This document shows positions 34,725 through 43,476 of a DNA stretch of 64,000 nt, piece after piece. Source of the DNA: an uncultured Lachnospiraceae bacterium (GTDB taxonomy: Bacteria; Bacillota; Clostridia; Lachnospirales; Lachnospiraceae); contig CADBFZ010000003.1 in NCBI GenBank assembly GCA_902794095.1, positions 186,001-250,000 on the forward strand, written 5' to 3'. The number at the start of each line of letters is the position of its first letter. Position 1 is the stretch's first letter. The translations under genes and the position numbers were made by a program. The notes beneath the pieces were generated by a model, which worked only from the letters and a program-made list of their open reading frames with translations, did no database searches and was not told the origin of the DNA.

Positions 34725-36797
34725 ATGAAAAGTAAGAACACCCGTAAGATCGAGAAGATCAAGAAGAAGCATGGTTTTCTTGCCATAATCGCATTTTTAC
34801 TTACATGTGCTGTGGCAACCATGATGCTTTCGTACTTTGTGTATTCTCTCTTTTATTATCTGCTTCAGGAAAAGCTTACATCCGAATATGAAGCGATATC
34901 ATATATGGAGAGGATCTACGAGCAGAGTCTTGCAGATGATTACGAAGGTGATGTCCATTCCGTTCTTGCAGAAGACGGAAGGGAATATATTATCCGTGAT
35001 GCCTCAGGCAAACTCCTGGTAGGAGATGAGAACAATACTTGTTCCGAAGAGGGCGAGCCTGTTCTGATCGACGGAAGTTCGGATAAGGTCGAGCTGTTTG
35101 TTGATAAAGCCTATCCCTTTGTCGCTGTGGATAATAAAGGGGAAGCAACGGTTTTATTGCTCGAGCTGATCAATTTTATCGACGGCCACAAACATGATTC
35201 GGAATTATTCCTGCTTTTGGACGATTCCGACATTTACAGCGATTACGACAACGTTCTGTTTTTCAAATCGGACAGCTATCTGAGAATACCCGTATGGATG
35301 GGTATGCCCGTAGGGGACGGACCCGAGACCTTTATCGGAAAGGGATTCATCTATATAAGGATGAGCGATGTTTCCATAATGATCATCACGACTCTGGTCC
35401 TCGGATTGCTATTCTTCATAATATTTATGCTCTTCCTGGTTAATATGGTGGGAAACATCAAGAACCAGAAGAGATCTATGAAACTCTTCTTTATGGACCT
35501 TGCTACCGGCGGTCACAACCGCATGTGGTACATCTACAGGGGTGAGGCTCTCCTGAAAAAGAAATCTTCGGCATCATATCAGTATGCGGTTGTAAGTGCG
35601 CAAAGCGTTAAGTACAACACATTCTGTATGTGCCATTCCGTATCCGAGGGTGAAGCGGTAATTCGTAAAGTCAGCGATTGTATCGCAAAGCACATCAACC
35701 GCAAAGAAGTCTTCGCACATGAATCTCCGGAAAACTTTATGCTCCTTTTAAGGATCAGGGATCAGGAAGAACTCATGGGCAGACTCAATGCGCTGATCTC
35801 GGATCTTGAACACATCGATAACAGTCACACATTTACATATCATCTCGGGGTGGCCGTGCTTATGCCTCCCAGGGATGCAAACGGAAAGATTCTTCGCCGC
35901 AGGTATGTGGATCTTGAACAGGACTACAACAATGCCTGTATAGCGAGAAATACCCTTAACGGAAAAGAAGACAGCGGCATTGCGTTCTTTGATTTGAAGC
36001 TTGTTGAAGAAAGAAGATGGCATGATCAGGTTGAGGAGCACTGCAGAGAAGCGCTTCAGAAACAGGAATTCGTAGTTTACTATCAGCCCAAGTACGATCC
36101 CGTATCCAGGATGATGAAGGGAACGGAGGCTCTTATCAGATGGCAGTCTCCCGAATTCGGATTTGTTCCTCCCGGGAAGTTTATTCCCATCTTTGAGCAC
36201 AACGGTTTCATAACCGAAATCGATCACTACATGCTCGAGCATGTTGCCATGGATCAGAAGAAGTGGCTGGATGAGGGAATCGAATGCGTTCCCATTTCGG
36301 TCAATATATCAAGAGCTCATTTCATTGAGGCGGATCTTGCGGAACAGATCAGGGATACCGTGGATAAAACCGGAGCTCCCAGAAACCTTATTGAGATAGA
36401 GCTTACGGAGAGTGCTTTCTTTGATGATAAGTATGCACTGATCAAGACCATCTCCAAGCTCAAAGAATACGGATTTGCCGTATCCATGGATGATTTCGGA
36501 TCCGGCTATTCGTCGCTCAATTCCCTTAAGGACATGCCTCTTGATATCCTCAAGCTCGATGCGGAATTTTTCCGCGGAGAAGGTCAGGGAGAGCGCGGTA
36601 AGATCGTCGTATCCGAGACCATTAAGCTGGCAAGAAGCCTTAATATGCGCACCGTCGCAGAAGGCGTTGAGGTTAAGGAACAGGTTGATTTCCTTGCGGA
36701 GCAGGGATGCGACATGATCCAGGGCTTCTACTATGCAAAACCCATGCCTGCGGATGAGTATGTGAAGAAACTGACCGAGAAAATAGCCGATAAATAA
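34725..36797 (+). CDS. Membrane c-di-GMP phosphodiesterase (degenerate GGDEF-EAL)
   Basis: The 690-residue protein has two helices (about 22-50 and 224-250) enclosing an outer sensor domain, then a GGDEF-like domain whose active site is lost (HESPENFM where GGDEF should be) and a C-terminal EAL domain (about 440-685). The EAL site is intact: TEALIRW, the NISRAHF block, ELTES and DDFGSGYSSL with DILKLD. It should hydrolyse c-di-GMP to pGpG, with the dead GGDEF possibly sensing GTP. ATG 34725 with AGGAAAGG upstream is preferred to a TTG at 34704. It opposes the cyclase at 14561. Confidence 0.9.
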   Translation: MKSKNTRKIEKIKKKHGFLAIIAFLLTCAVATMMLSYFVYSLFYYLLQEKLTSEYEAISYMERIYEQSLADDYEGDVHSVLAEDGREYIIRDASGKLLVGDENNTCSEEGEPVLIDGSSDKVELFVDKAYPFVAVDNKGEATVLLLELINFIDGHKHDSELFLLLDDSDIYSDYDNVLFFKSDSYLRIPVWMGMPVGDGPETFIGKGFIYIRMSDVSIMIITTLVLGLLFFIIFMLFLVNMVGNIKNQKRSMKLFFMDLATGGHNRMWYIYRGEALLKKKSSASYQYAVVSAQSVKYNTFCMCHSVSEGEAVIRKVSDCIAKHINRKEVFAHESPENFMLLLRIRDQEELMGRLNALISDLEHIDNSHTFTYHLGVAVLMPPRDANGKILRRRYVDLEQDYNNACIARNTLNGKEDSGIAFFDLKLVEERRWHDQVEEHCREALQKQEFVVYYQPKYDPVSRMMKGTEALIRWQSPEFGFVPPGKFIPIFEHNGFITEIDHYMLEHVAMDQKKWLDEGIECVPISVNISRAHFIEADLAEQIRDTVDKTGAPRNLIEIELTESAFFDDKYALIKTISKLKEYGFAVSMDDFGSGYSSLNSLKDMPLDILKLDAEFFRGEGQGERGKIVVSETIKLARSLNMRTVAEGVEVKEQVDFLAEQGCDMIQGFYYAKPMPADEYVKKLTEKIADK

Positions 36798-36815
36798 TGG
36801 ATATTCAAAAAACGG

Positions 36816-36832
36816 CGTATTTATGGTAAAAT
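36816..36832 (+). promoter_or_regulatory. luxS promoter with extended -10
   Basis: CGTATTTATGG followed by TAAAAT (36827-36832): an extended -10 (TGG before the box) with a weak -35, TTCAAA (36804-36809). The first 13 bases recur exactly upstream of metG (57043-57055). Confidence 0.58.
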
Positions 36833-36885
36833 ATTACGCAGTTTTGCCAGACTAACTATTTGTTTTATTACAGGAGGCCGTTATT

Positions 36886-37365
36886 TTGGAAAAAATAGCA
36901 AGCTTTACAGTGGACCACATCAGGCTTAAGCCCGGTGTTTATGTATCCAGAAAGGATCATATCGGACAGGAGACGGTTACCACATTCGATATCAGAATGA
37001 CCAGCCCCAACGATGAGCCGGTAATGAATACCGCAGAGATGCATACCATCGAACACCTCGGTGCAACTTTCTTAAGAAATCATGCCGAGTGGAAGGACAG
37101 GGTCGTATACTTCGGACCCATGGGATGCAGAACCGGATTCTATGTAATCTTTGCCGGCGATCTTGAGAGCAAGGACATAGTTCCTCTTCTTACCGAGATG
37201 TATGAGTTTGTCAGGGATTTTGATGATGAGATTCCCGGTGCCACCGCCAAGGATTGTGGAAACTATCTGGACCAGAATCTTCCCATGGCAAATTATCTTG
37301 CAAACAAGTATCTTAATGAAGTTCTGTACGGAATAACCGAAGACAGGATGAAATATCCGGAGTAA
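36886..37365 (+). CDS. luxS: S-ribosylhomocysteine lyase (AI-2 synthase)
   Basis: The 159-residue protein has the LuxS metal site H53-T-I-E-H57 and Cys near 125 (DCGNY), with the catalytic Cys near 84 in GPMGCRTGF. It splits S-ribosylhomocysteine into homocysteine and DPD, the precursor of autoinducer 2. The length equals that of B. subtilis LuxS. The start is TTG at 36886, behind a strong AGGAGG; no upstream ATG fits. It is followed 13 bases later by pfs, so the two steps of S-adenosylhomocysteine detoxification are made together. Confidence 0.97.
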   Translation: MEKIASFTVDHIRLKPGVYVSRKDHIGQETVTTFDIRMTSPNDEPVMNTAEMHTIEHLGATFLRNHAEWKDRVVYFGPMGCRTGFYVIFAGDLESKDIVPLLTEMYEFVRDFDDEIPGATAKDCGNYLDQNLPMANYLANKYLNEVLYGITEDRMKYPE

Positions 37366-37378
37366 TACGGAGGGAAAT

Positions 37379-38077
37379 ATGGTTAAGGTCGGAATAATCG
37401 GAGCCATGGAGCTCGAAGTAAGTGCTCTTAAAGGACAGCTTGCCGGAATAAATATCAAGAAGAAAGCCGGCATGGAATTCTGCGAAGGCAAGATCTGCGG
37501 AGTAGATGTCGTTGTTGTCCGTTGCGGAATCGGTAAAGTAAATGCTGCTCTTTGCGTGCAGATCCTTTGCGATGATTTCGGTGTATCACACATCATCAAC
37601 ACCGGAGTTGCAGGATCTCTCAACAACGATCTGAATATCGGAGATATTCTGATATCCAAGGATGCGGTTCATCACGATGTTGATGTTACGATCTTTTCCT
37701 ATAAGATCGGCGAAGTTCCCCAGCTCGGAATCAGAGAATTTCCCGCTGATGCAGGACTTATCTCCGCAGCAGAGAAAGCTATCAAGGAGAAGCAGCCCGA
37801 CCTTAATTACCGCGTCGGCAGAGTAGCCAGCGGAGACCAGTTCATTTCCAGTTCCGAAGTCAAAGAGCGCATCATCAAGAATTTTGAAGCTGACTGCGCT
37901 GAGATGGAGGGAGCATCCATTGCTCACGGAGCATACCTGAACGGTATTCCTTTTGTTATTATCAGAGCAATTTCCGATAAGGCAGACGGATCCGCAGAGC
38001 AGGATTATCCTTCATTTGAAAAAGCAGCTGCGGCACATTGTGCAAAGCTTGTTGCCGACATGTTGCCCCTTATCTGA
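37379..38077 (+). CDS. mtnN: 5'-methylthioadenosine/S-adenosylhomocysteine nucleosidase
   Basis: The 232-residue Pfs protein begins VKVGIIGAMELEV with the catalytic Glu near residue 11-13, and ends with the AISDKADGSAEQDY block holding the catalytic Asp. It removes adenine from S-adenosylhomocysteine and methylthioadenosine, supplying S-ribosylhomocysteine to LuxS. GGAGGGAAAT precedes the ATG. The luxS-pfs order with 13 bases between them is a standard activated-methyl-cycle pair. Confidence 0.96.
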   Translation: MVKVGIIGAMELEVSALKGQLAGINIKKKAGMEFCEGKICGVDVVVVRCGIGKVNAALCVQILCDDFGVSHIINTGVAGSLNNDLNIGDILISKDAVHHDVDVTIFSYKIGEVPQLGIREFPADAGLISAAEKAIKEKQPDLNYRVGRVASGDQFISSSEVKERIIKNFEADCAEMEGASIAHGAYLNGIPFVIIRAISDKADGSAEQDYPSFEKAAAAHCAKLVADMLPLI

Positions 38078-38102
38078 TAACAGTTTTACAAGGAGATTTA
38101 TA

Positions 38103-38369
38103 ATGGAACAGTCAATTGAATTTCGTTATGACACCCAGCTTCTCATCGAGAGCGCAAATGAGGATCTTGATGAGGATGAGATCAGGGATTATATAACCGA
38201 GAATTTCGTAGGAGACAGCCTTGTTGCAGCAGGCGATGAGGAGCTTGTAAAGATTCATTTCCATACCAACGAGCCCTGGAAGATTCTCGAGTACTGCAGA
38301 ACCCTCGGCGAAATCTACGACATCGTAGTTGAGGACATGGATCGTCAGTCAAGAGGCTTGCACGGTTGA
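38103..38369 (+). CDS. Stand-alone FakA/YloV middle-domain-like protein
   Basis: The 88-residue protein, FRYDTQLLIES ... FVGDSLVAAGDEELVKIHFHTNEPWKILEYCRTLGEIYDI, reads like the segment after the DhaL kinase domain of FakA/YloV (pattern T-x-LIE, GDSLV-x-x-GD-x-x-VKIH-x-HT). FakA phosphorylates DegV-bound fatty acids, but this protein lacks the kinase part, so a catalytic role is doubtful; binding of an acyl-protein or metal via its HFHT motif is conceivable. ATG 38103 has GGAGATTTATA upstream and is preferred to a longer ORF reading from inside pfs. It is the third gene of the luxS operon. Confidence 0.78.
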   Translation: MEQSIEFRYDTQLLIESANEDLDEDEIRDYITENFVGDSLVAAGDEELVKIHFHTNEPWKILEYCRTLGEIYDIVVEDMDRQSRGLHG

Positions 38370-38386
38370 TCAAATTGTATTAATCT

Positions 38387-38415
38387 TACGCCGGACTAAT
38401 TATTAGTCCGGCGTA
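38387..38415 (+). terminator. Strong hairpin ending the luxS operon
   Basis: TACGCCGGACTAA (38387-38399) pairs perfectly with TTAGTCCGGCGTA (38403-38415) over a three-base loop. The T-run after it is poor (GGTTTGCGG), so it may be an imperfect terminator or an mRNA end. Confidence 0.7.
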
Positions 38416-38443
38416 GGTTTGCGGAAAGCGATTAGTTTTAAAG

Positions 38444-40726
38444 ATGAGTAAGGTAAGTAATAAATCCGAGAAGAAGGTTTCTTATTCTGTGTCAGCAGCT
38501 TTGTTGGCACTGTTTTTCGGATTATCGTTTTTTTATTTTGAACTATTGTTTAAGTATTCCGTCTCGGCAAGAGTAGTTGATTTTTCTGTTGTATATCTCT
38601 TTGCGTTTTCAATGCTTGCAGGCGGAATAGTTGCAATACCGGTATATTTATTGCCCCGGATTCCTGCCAACATATTGGCGTTTCTGATTCTTTTGATCGC
38701 ACCGATCATATTCCTGATCGAGTTCTTCATTCAGAGACAGTTCAACGTTTTATACGATATAAATACAATCCTTAATGCCGCTACCGATGCGCTCAAGGGC
38801 TTCGGCGGAGACATTATGTTCATGGTAAAGAGTGTTGACGGAATCTCCCATATTCTCCTCTTTATCCTTCCTCTTGTGATGTGGTTTATCTGCGGCAGGA
38901 GAATTGTTAAGGGTATCAGCAGAACCAGAAAGATGGAGAAGAAATACCCCGTTCCCAAGAAAAGTGAAGGAATCGAGATGATCGATCTTTCAGAGGACGA
39001 GGAAGAACCCGAAGAGAAGTTTATGGAAGAGCCTTCGGGAAGTCTTCTTTCCAACCGTGCAAGACGTTATGTTGCAGTCCTTGTTACCATGGGAATTCCC
39101 CTTCTTGGTCTTTCTTTTATAGTGATTGCTTCATCAATCGGAAAAATCGATAAGGGATCTTTCGGAGAAAGATATAACTTCCAGAATTCGGTAGCTTCAT
39201 ACGGACTTGTAAATACACTTATTCTCGACGCCGGACATCTGGGAACCACACCGGTTACGGACAGCGAGTTCATGCTTGTTGATCTTCCTGCGGATGATTT
39301 TGCGGTTCCCGAGCCTGTAGCCGACGTTACCGTATCCGACGTAAGCGGAAATGAAGAGGTCGTAGCAGAGGAGAAGCCTGTTTACGGAGTAAATGCTTAT
39401 GATATAGACTTTGCCGCGCTTGCTGCAGAGGGCGGACAGTTCGCAAACCTCAACGCATATGTGGCTTCACTTACCCCTTCATCCAAGAATGAGTACACCG
39501 GACTCTTCGAAGGAAAGAATCTGATCCTTATATGTGCGGAAGCTTTCTCGGGAAGCATCATCGATCCCGAGCTTACTCCCGCCCTTTACAGATTGAGCAC
39601 CAAGGGTATCAACTTTACTGATTATTACGAGCAGGCAACTGCAGGTACCACGGGCGGAGAGTTTGAGCTTATCTTCGGTCTTCTCCCCATGGCGGGCGGA
39701 GATTCGATGCTTACAATGACCGCCCAGGGATGCTATACCAACATGGGTTCAATGCTCAGTGCCGATATGGGTTATTACGGAATGGCATTCCATGATAACG
39801 ACGATCTGTATTACAGCAGAAACATCACTCATAATCTTCTCGGATACAGCGAGGGATTCATGGGATTTGGAAACGGAATGGAGCAGCTCATTTCAAGAGC
39901 ATGGCCCGAGAGCGATAAGGAGATGATGGAAGGAACTCTTCCTCTTTACTCCGGCAACGAGCCCTTCAATATCTACTACATGACCGTAAGCGGACACAGC
40001 AGATATGATTTCCATTCGAATGCAATGTCCGTAAGAAACAGAGAAGTAGTTGAGAACTGGTGTGCAGAGAAGGGACTTGATTATTCAGAGCCCGTTAAAG
40101 CATATATTGCCTGCAACATGGAGCTTGAATATGCCATGGAATATCTTCTCCAGTATCTTGAGGAGAACAATCTTGCGGATGATACCGTAATTGCCATGGC
40201 TCCCGACCATTTCCCCTACGGACTTACCGACGGCGGATATCTCGGAAACCTTCCCTATTTGGATGAACTTTACGGATACAAGGTCGAGACTCAGCTTGAC
40301 CGTGATAAGAACCGTGCGATCATCTGGTGCGGTATTCTTGAGGACATGGATCCGATAATCGTAGACAAGCCCACCTCACCCGTTGATATTCTTCCCACAC
40401 TCCTTAATCTGTTCGGATGCGAGTGGGATTCCAGACTCTATATCGGCAGAGATGTTTTGTCGGATGCCGAAGGTCTTTATTTTGACAGCGGATATAACTG
40501 GAAGACCGAGGTCGGAACCTACAGAGGAGGCGTCTTCTATCCCAATCCCGGATACGAGGAAGTCGGAGAAGCTTATATCAAGAGACACAATGCAATCGTG
40601 GCAAATAAGATAATCTTCAACAGAAGTGTTATTTACAATGCATACTTCCCTTATGTTTACTCGCTATTGGAGGAGCAAAACAGTTCCGCCGATGATGAAC
40701 AGGGTACTGAGGAAGATGGAAATTAG
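38444..40726 (+). CDS. LTA-synthase-like membrane sulfatase/phosphoglycerol transferase
   Basis: The 760-residue protein has five N-terminal helices (about 12-170), a further helix (about 203-225), then a large outer alkaline-phosphatase-fold domain (about 340-690). ILICAEAFSGSIIDPELTPAL is the metal-binding start with Glu, the AGTTGGEFE near residue 400 carries the presumed nucleophilic Thr, and TVSGHSRYDFHS and APDHFPYG supply later ligands. It should transfer glycerol-phosphate onto an acceptor outside the membrane, as in lipoteichoic acid or membrane glycan decoration. The ATG lacks a clear ribosome site. A terminator follows. Confidence 0.85.
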   Translation: MSKVSNKSEKKVSYSVSAALLALFFGLSFFYFELLFKYSVSARVVDFSVVYLFAFSMLAGGIVAIPVYLLPRIPANILAFLILLIAPIIFLIEFFIQRQFNVLYDINTILNAATDALKGFGGDIMFMVKSVDGISHILLFILPLVMWFICGRRIVKGISRTRKMEKKYPVPKKSEGIEMIDLSEDEEEPEEKFMEEPSGSLLSNRARRYVAVLVTMGIPLLGLSFIVIASSIGKIDKGSFGERYNFQNSVASYGLVNTLILDAGHLGTTPVTDSEFMLVDLPADDFAVPEPVADVTVSDVSGNEEVVAEEKPVYGVNAYDIDFAALAAEGGQFANLNAYVASLTPSSKNEYTGLFEGKNLILICAEAFSGSIIDPELTPALYRLSTKGINFTDYYEQATAGTTGGEFELIFGLLPMAGGDSMLTMTAQGCYTNMGSMLSADMGYYGMAFHDNDDLYYSRNITHNLLGYSEGFMGFGNGMEQLISRAWPESDKEMMEGTLPLYSGNEPFNIYYMTVSGHSRYDFHSNAMSVRNREVVENWCAEKGLDYSEPVKAYIACNMELEYAMEYLLQYLEENNLADDTVIAMAPDHFPYGLTDGGYLGNLPYLDELYGYKVETQLDRDKNRAIIWCGILEDMDPIIVDKPTSPVDILPTLLNLFGCEWDSRLYIGRDVLSDAEGLYFDSGYNWKTEVGTYRGGVFYPNPGYEEVGEAYIKRHNAIVANKIIFNRSVIYNAYFPYVYSLLEEQNSSADDEQGTEEDGN

Positions 40727-40736
40727 TGCGTAAAAC

Positions 40737-40772
40737 AGAGGAACTTTCGTGTAAAACGGGAGTTCCTCTTTT
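40737..40772 (+). terminator. Rho-independent terminator after LTA-synthase-like gene
   Basis: AGAGGAACT (40737-40745) with AGTTCCTCT (40761-40769), 15-base loop, then a short T-run. Confidence 0.82.
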
Positions 40773-40826
40773 AATAAAAGTATAATAAAATCTTTATACA
40801 GAGTTTGTTATCAATAGTCAGCGTTA

Positions 40827-40835
40827 TGTTATACT
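40827..40835 (+). promoter_or_regulatory. Extended -10 promoter almost on the sensor-kinase start
   Basis: TGT then TATACT (40830-40835) is an extended -10. The ATG at 40843 begins 7 bases after the box, so transcription should start on or one base before it, leaving no leader and no ribosome site. Confidence 0.6.
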
Positions 40836-40842
40836 TTTGCTC

Positions 40843-42324
40843 ATGAAGATCCAGACAAGGATGATAATTACATTCGTGGCGGTCGCATTTGTTCCGTTGG
40901 TGCTGATCGTGGTAACCTTCATGCTCGTCAATCTCTATTTGTGCGGGCCTTTTTATGATCCCTATTCATTCAATGAGCATTTCTACGTAATCGGCGACAA
41001 TACTCAGGATCTTGTAGGGAACGTAGATAAGATATATGAGAGACTCGAAGCGGTTGAGAGAGATAACAGCTCGGCGCTTGAAGATCATGATTATCTGGAT
41101 AACTTGAATAAAGAGCTCTTCGAATTATCCAGTACCGTACTTGTCAGAAAAGACGGCGAACCGTATTACACCGGCAATTATTCCATGGCTTCGGAGATAT
41201 GGGACAGACTTCCGGAATACGGAAACGACGAACGAGATGAAAGATCAAGCATCTATTACAGGGATCTTCAGGAATATGTAAAGCAGCTTGATTTTGTTTT
41301 TTCGGACGGCGGTGAGGGAAGCGTTTTTATCCTCGTTAAAGCAAATGCGATCGTAGGTCGCAAGCTTCTCCTGGATATGTTCATTGCAATGGTCCTCATC
41401 ATGCTGATAACCGCATCGATAGTTACTTTCTGGAATAAGAAAGGTATCCTCGATCCCTTAAGCCAGATTTCAAAGGGGCTGACTCAGGTAAGAGAAGGAA
41501 ATTTCGATTACGTCATTGAGCATGACGGAGTTGGCGGGGATGTCGGAGAACTTCTCAGAAACTACGAAGACATGAGAATGAGACTTCGTGAGAATGAAGA
41601 GAGGACTGCGGAACAGGAACAGAAGAACAAGGAACTTGTATCCAACATAAGCCACGATCTTAAGACACCCATTACATCCATCAAAGGATATGTGGAGGGC
41701 ATCCTGGACGGAGTAGCATCAACTCCCGAGAAGCAGGAAAAATATCTTAAGACAATATATAATAAAGCTGTGGATATGGATAAGCTCATTAACGAGCTTA
41801 CACTTTACTCCAGCGTTGACAATGACAGGATCAAATACAATTTCCTTAAGCTCAACGTAACGGATTATTTCAGGGACTGTGTCGAGGAAGTCGGACTTGA
41901 TATGGAGACCAGGGGTATCGCATTTGATTACAAGAATACCCTTCCCTCCGATACCATGATAATCGCCGATCCCGAGCAGCTCAGAAAAGTCATCAACAAT
42001 ATCATCGGAAACAGCGTCAAGTATATGGATAAACCCATTAAGACGATTTCCATGAGAGTTTACGACGGCGGTGAGGACATCATCGTTGAAATCGAGGATA
42101 ACGGTAAAGGAATCGCTTCCGCCGATATCACGAGAATATTTGAAAGATTTTACCGTGCCGATGCTGCAAGAAGCACCGCACAGGGCGGAAGCGGCATAGG
42201 ACTTTCAATAGTAAAGAAGATAATAGAGGATCACGGAGGCCATATCTGGGCCACATCCAGGGAGAATGAATCAACCTGTATGCATTTCGTGATCAGGAAA
42301 TACAAGGAGGACAATTATGGCTAA
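40843..42324 (+). CDS. Membrane sensor histidine kinase
   Basis: The 493-residue kinase has two helices (about 5-30 and 180-202) enclosing an outer sensor domain, then a HAMP linker, the phospho-acceptor SNISHDLKTPITS, an N-box NNIIGNSVKYM, and G-boxes DNGKGIAS and GGSGIGLSIVKK. It autophosphorylates on the H-box His and donates the phosphate to the next gene's regulator. The kinase precedes the regulator, the reverse of many Firmicute pairs, and they overlap by 8 bases. Signal unknown; the VanS/PhoR-like build and neighbouring envelope genes suggest wall stress. Confidence 0.93.
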   Translation: MKIQTRMIITFVAVAFVPLVLIVVTFMLVNLYLCGPFYDPYSFNEHFYVIGDNTQDLVGNVDKIYERLEAVERDNSSALEDHDYLDNLNKELFELSSTVLVRKDGEPYYTGNYSMASEIWDRLPEYGNDERDERSSIYYRDLQEYVKQLDFVFSDGGEGSVFILVKANAIVGRKLLLDMFIAMVLIMLITASIVTFWNKKGILDPLSQISKGLTQVREGNFDYVIEHDGVGGDVGELLRNYEDMRMRLRENEERTAEQEQKNKELVSNISHDLKTPITSIKGYVEGILDGVASTPEKQEKYLKTIYNKAVDMDKLINELTLYSSVDNDRIKYNFLKLNVTDYFRDCVEEVGLDMETRGIAFDYKNTLPSDTMIIADPEQLRKVINNIIGNSVKYMDKPIKTISMRVYDGGEDIIVEIEDNGKGIASADITRIFERFYRADAARSTAQGGSGIGLSIVKKIIEDHGGHIWATSRENESTCMHFVIRKYKEDNYG

Positions 42325-43012
42325 GATTCTGATAATCGAAGATGAGAAAGAAATCGCAGATCTCGAGAAAGATTATCTGGAGATGAACAGTTTCGAAGTA
42401 GAGACTTATGACCGTGGAGATGCGGGACTTGATGCCGCTATGAAGAACGATTACGATCTTGTGGTTCTCGATCTCATGCTTCCCGGAACCGACGGATTCG
42501 ATATCTGCAGAAAAGTCAGAGCAGAGAAGAATATCCCCATTATCATGGTCTCGGCCAAGAAGGATGACATCGACAAGATCCGCGGACTCGGACTCGGTGC
42601 AGACGACTATATGACCAAGCCTTTCTCTCCCGGAGAACTTGTTGCAAGAGTAAAGGCACATCTTGCTCAGTATGAGAGACTTGTGGGAGCGGGAAAGCGT
42701 AAGAGCGAAAATGATCTTATCGAGATCAGAGGAATCAAGATCGACAAGACCGCAAGAAGAGTATTTGTAGATGGCGAAGAGAAGATCTTTACCACCAAGG
42801 AATTCGATCTTCTTTCATTCCTTGCAGAGAACCCCAACAAGGTATATACCAAGGACGATCTGTTCAGAACCATCTGGGGAATGGAGTCCGTAGGTGATAT
42901 CGCAACCGTAACCGTACACATCAAGAAGATCCGTGAGAAACTCGGTGATGTAAGCGGAGATTCCAAGTACATCGAGACAATCTGGGGTGTCGGATACAGA
43001 TTTAAGCTCTGA
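42317..43012 (+). CDS. OmpR/PhoB-family response regulator
   Basis: The 231-residue protein has a receiver domain with the acidic pocket (IIEDE), the phospho-acceptor Asp in VVLDLMLPG and Lys in YMTKPFSP, then a winged-helix domain with TTKEFDLLSFLAENPNKVYTK (landmarks TTKEFDLL and NKVYT) and VHIKKIREKLG ... WGVGYRF. It binds DNA when phosphorylated by the overlapping upstream kinase. A terminator follows, so the pair forms a separate unit. Confidence 0.95.
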   Translation: MAKILIIEDEKEIADLEKDYLEMNSFEVETYDRGDAGLDAAMKNDYDLVVLDLMLPGTDGFDICRKVRAEKNIPIIMVSAKKDDIDKIRGLGLGADDYMTKPFSPGELVARVKAHLAQYERLVGAGKRKSENDLIEIRGIKIDKTARRVFVDGEEKIFTTKEFDLLSFLAENPNKVYTKDDLFRTIWGMESVGDIATVTVHIKKIREKLGDVSGDSKYIETIWGVGYRFKL

Positions 43013-43031
43013 TAAATAATGAAAATGTTTG

Positions 43032-43055
43032 ACACGGCCTTCGGGCCGTGTTATT
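43032..43055 (+). terminator. Rho-independent terminator after two-component system
   Basis: ACACGGCC (43032-43039) with GGCCGTGT (43044-43051) over a TTCG loop, then TATTTT. Confidence 0.85.
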
Positions 43056-43069
43056 TTAATGTCACAAGT

Positions 43070-43088
43070 GTATTAAATGTCTTAATAC
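43070..43088 (+). promoter_or_regulatory. Probable operator of the GntR/ABC operon
   Basis: Perfect dyad GTATTAA-atgtc-TTAATAC, 20 bases before the GntR start, in the promoter region. YtrA-type GntR repressors bind such inverted repeats before their own operons. Confidence 0.6.
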
Positions 43089-43108
43089 AGTTATAGATCG
43101 GAGGAAAT

Positions 43109-43474
43109 ATGATCGTACTTGATTACAGGGATAAACGTCCGCTGAATGAACAGGTAGCGGAAAAAATAATGAATCTGATCGCGCAGGGAGGCTTGAGTCC
43201 CGGAGAAAAACTCCCGAGCGTAAGGAATCTGGCATTGGATCTCTCCGTTAATCCCAACACAGTTCAAAGAGCATATGCGGCTCTTGAAGAGAAGGGATAC
43301 ATTACCACCATTACGGGAAGAGGGAATTATGTGAGCGATGAGGGGAACTGGAAAGCAGGCCTTAAATCGGAAATGATCACGGAAGTAAAAGTGGTGGTCG
43401 GCAAAGCTAAATCTGCCGGAATCAAGCTGGACGAAGCGCTCGCATGCGTTCGAGAAGTATTTGAGAGGGACTGA
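43109..43474 (+). CDS. GntR-family (YtrA-type) repressor
   Basis: The 121-residue protein is a winged-helix GntR domain (about 10-76; KIMNLIAQGGLSPGEKLPSVR, NPNTVQRAYAALEEKGYI) with a short C-terminal helix of about 35 residues, the size of YtrA-subfamily regulators. It has no effector domain. GGAGG precedes the ATG. The next gene follows after 2 bases. It probably represses this GntR-ABC operon through the dyad at 43070-43088. Confidence 0.9.
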   Translation: MIVLDYRDKRPLNEQVAEKIMNLIAQGGLSPGEKLPSVRNLALDLSVNPNTVQRAYAALEEKGYITTITGRGNYVSDEGNWKAGLKSEMITEVKVVVGKAKSAGIKLDEALACVREVFERD

Positions 43475-43476
43475 TA

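Noticed and set aside
37953..38102. Longer version of the FakA-like protein starting inside pfs
   Set aside because: The extra 50 residues are the pfs sequence read out of frame, and ATG 38103 has its own ribosome site.
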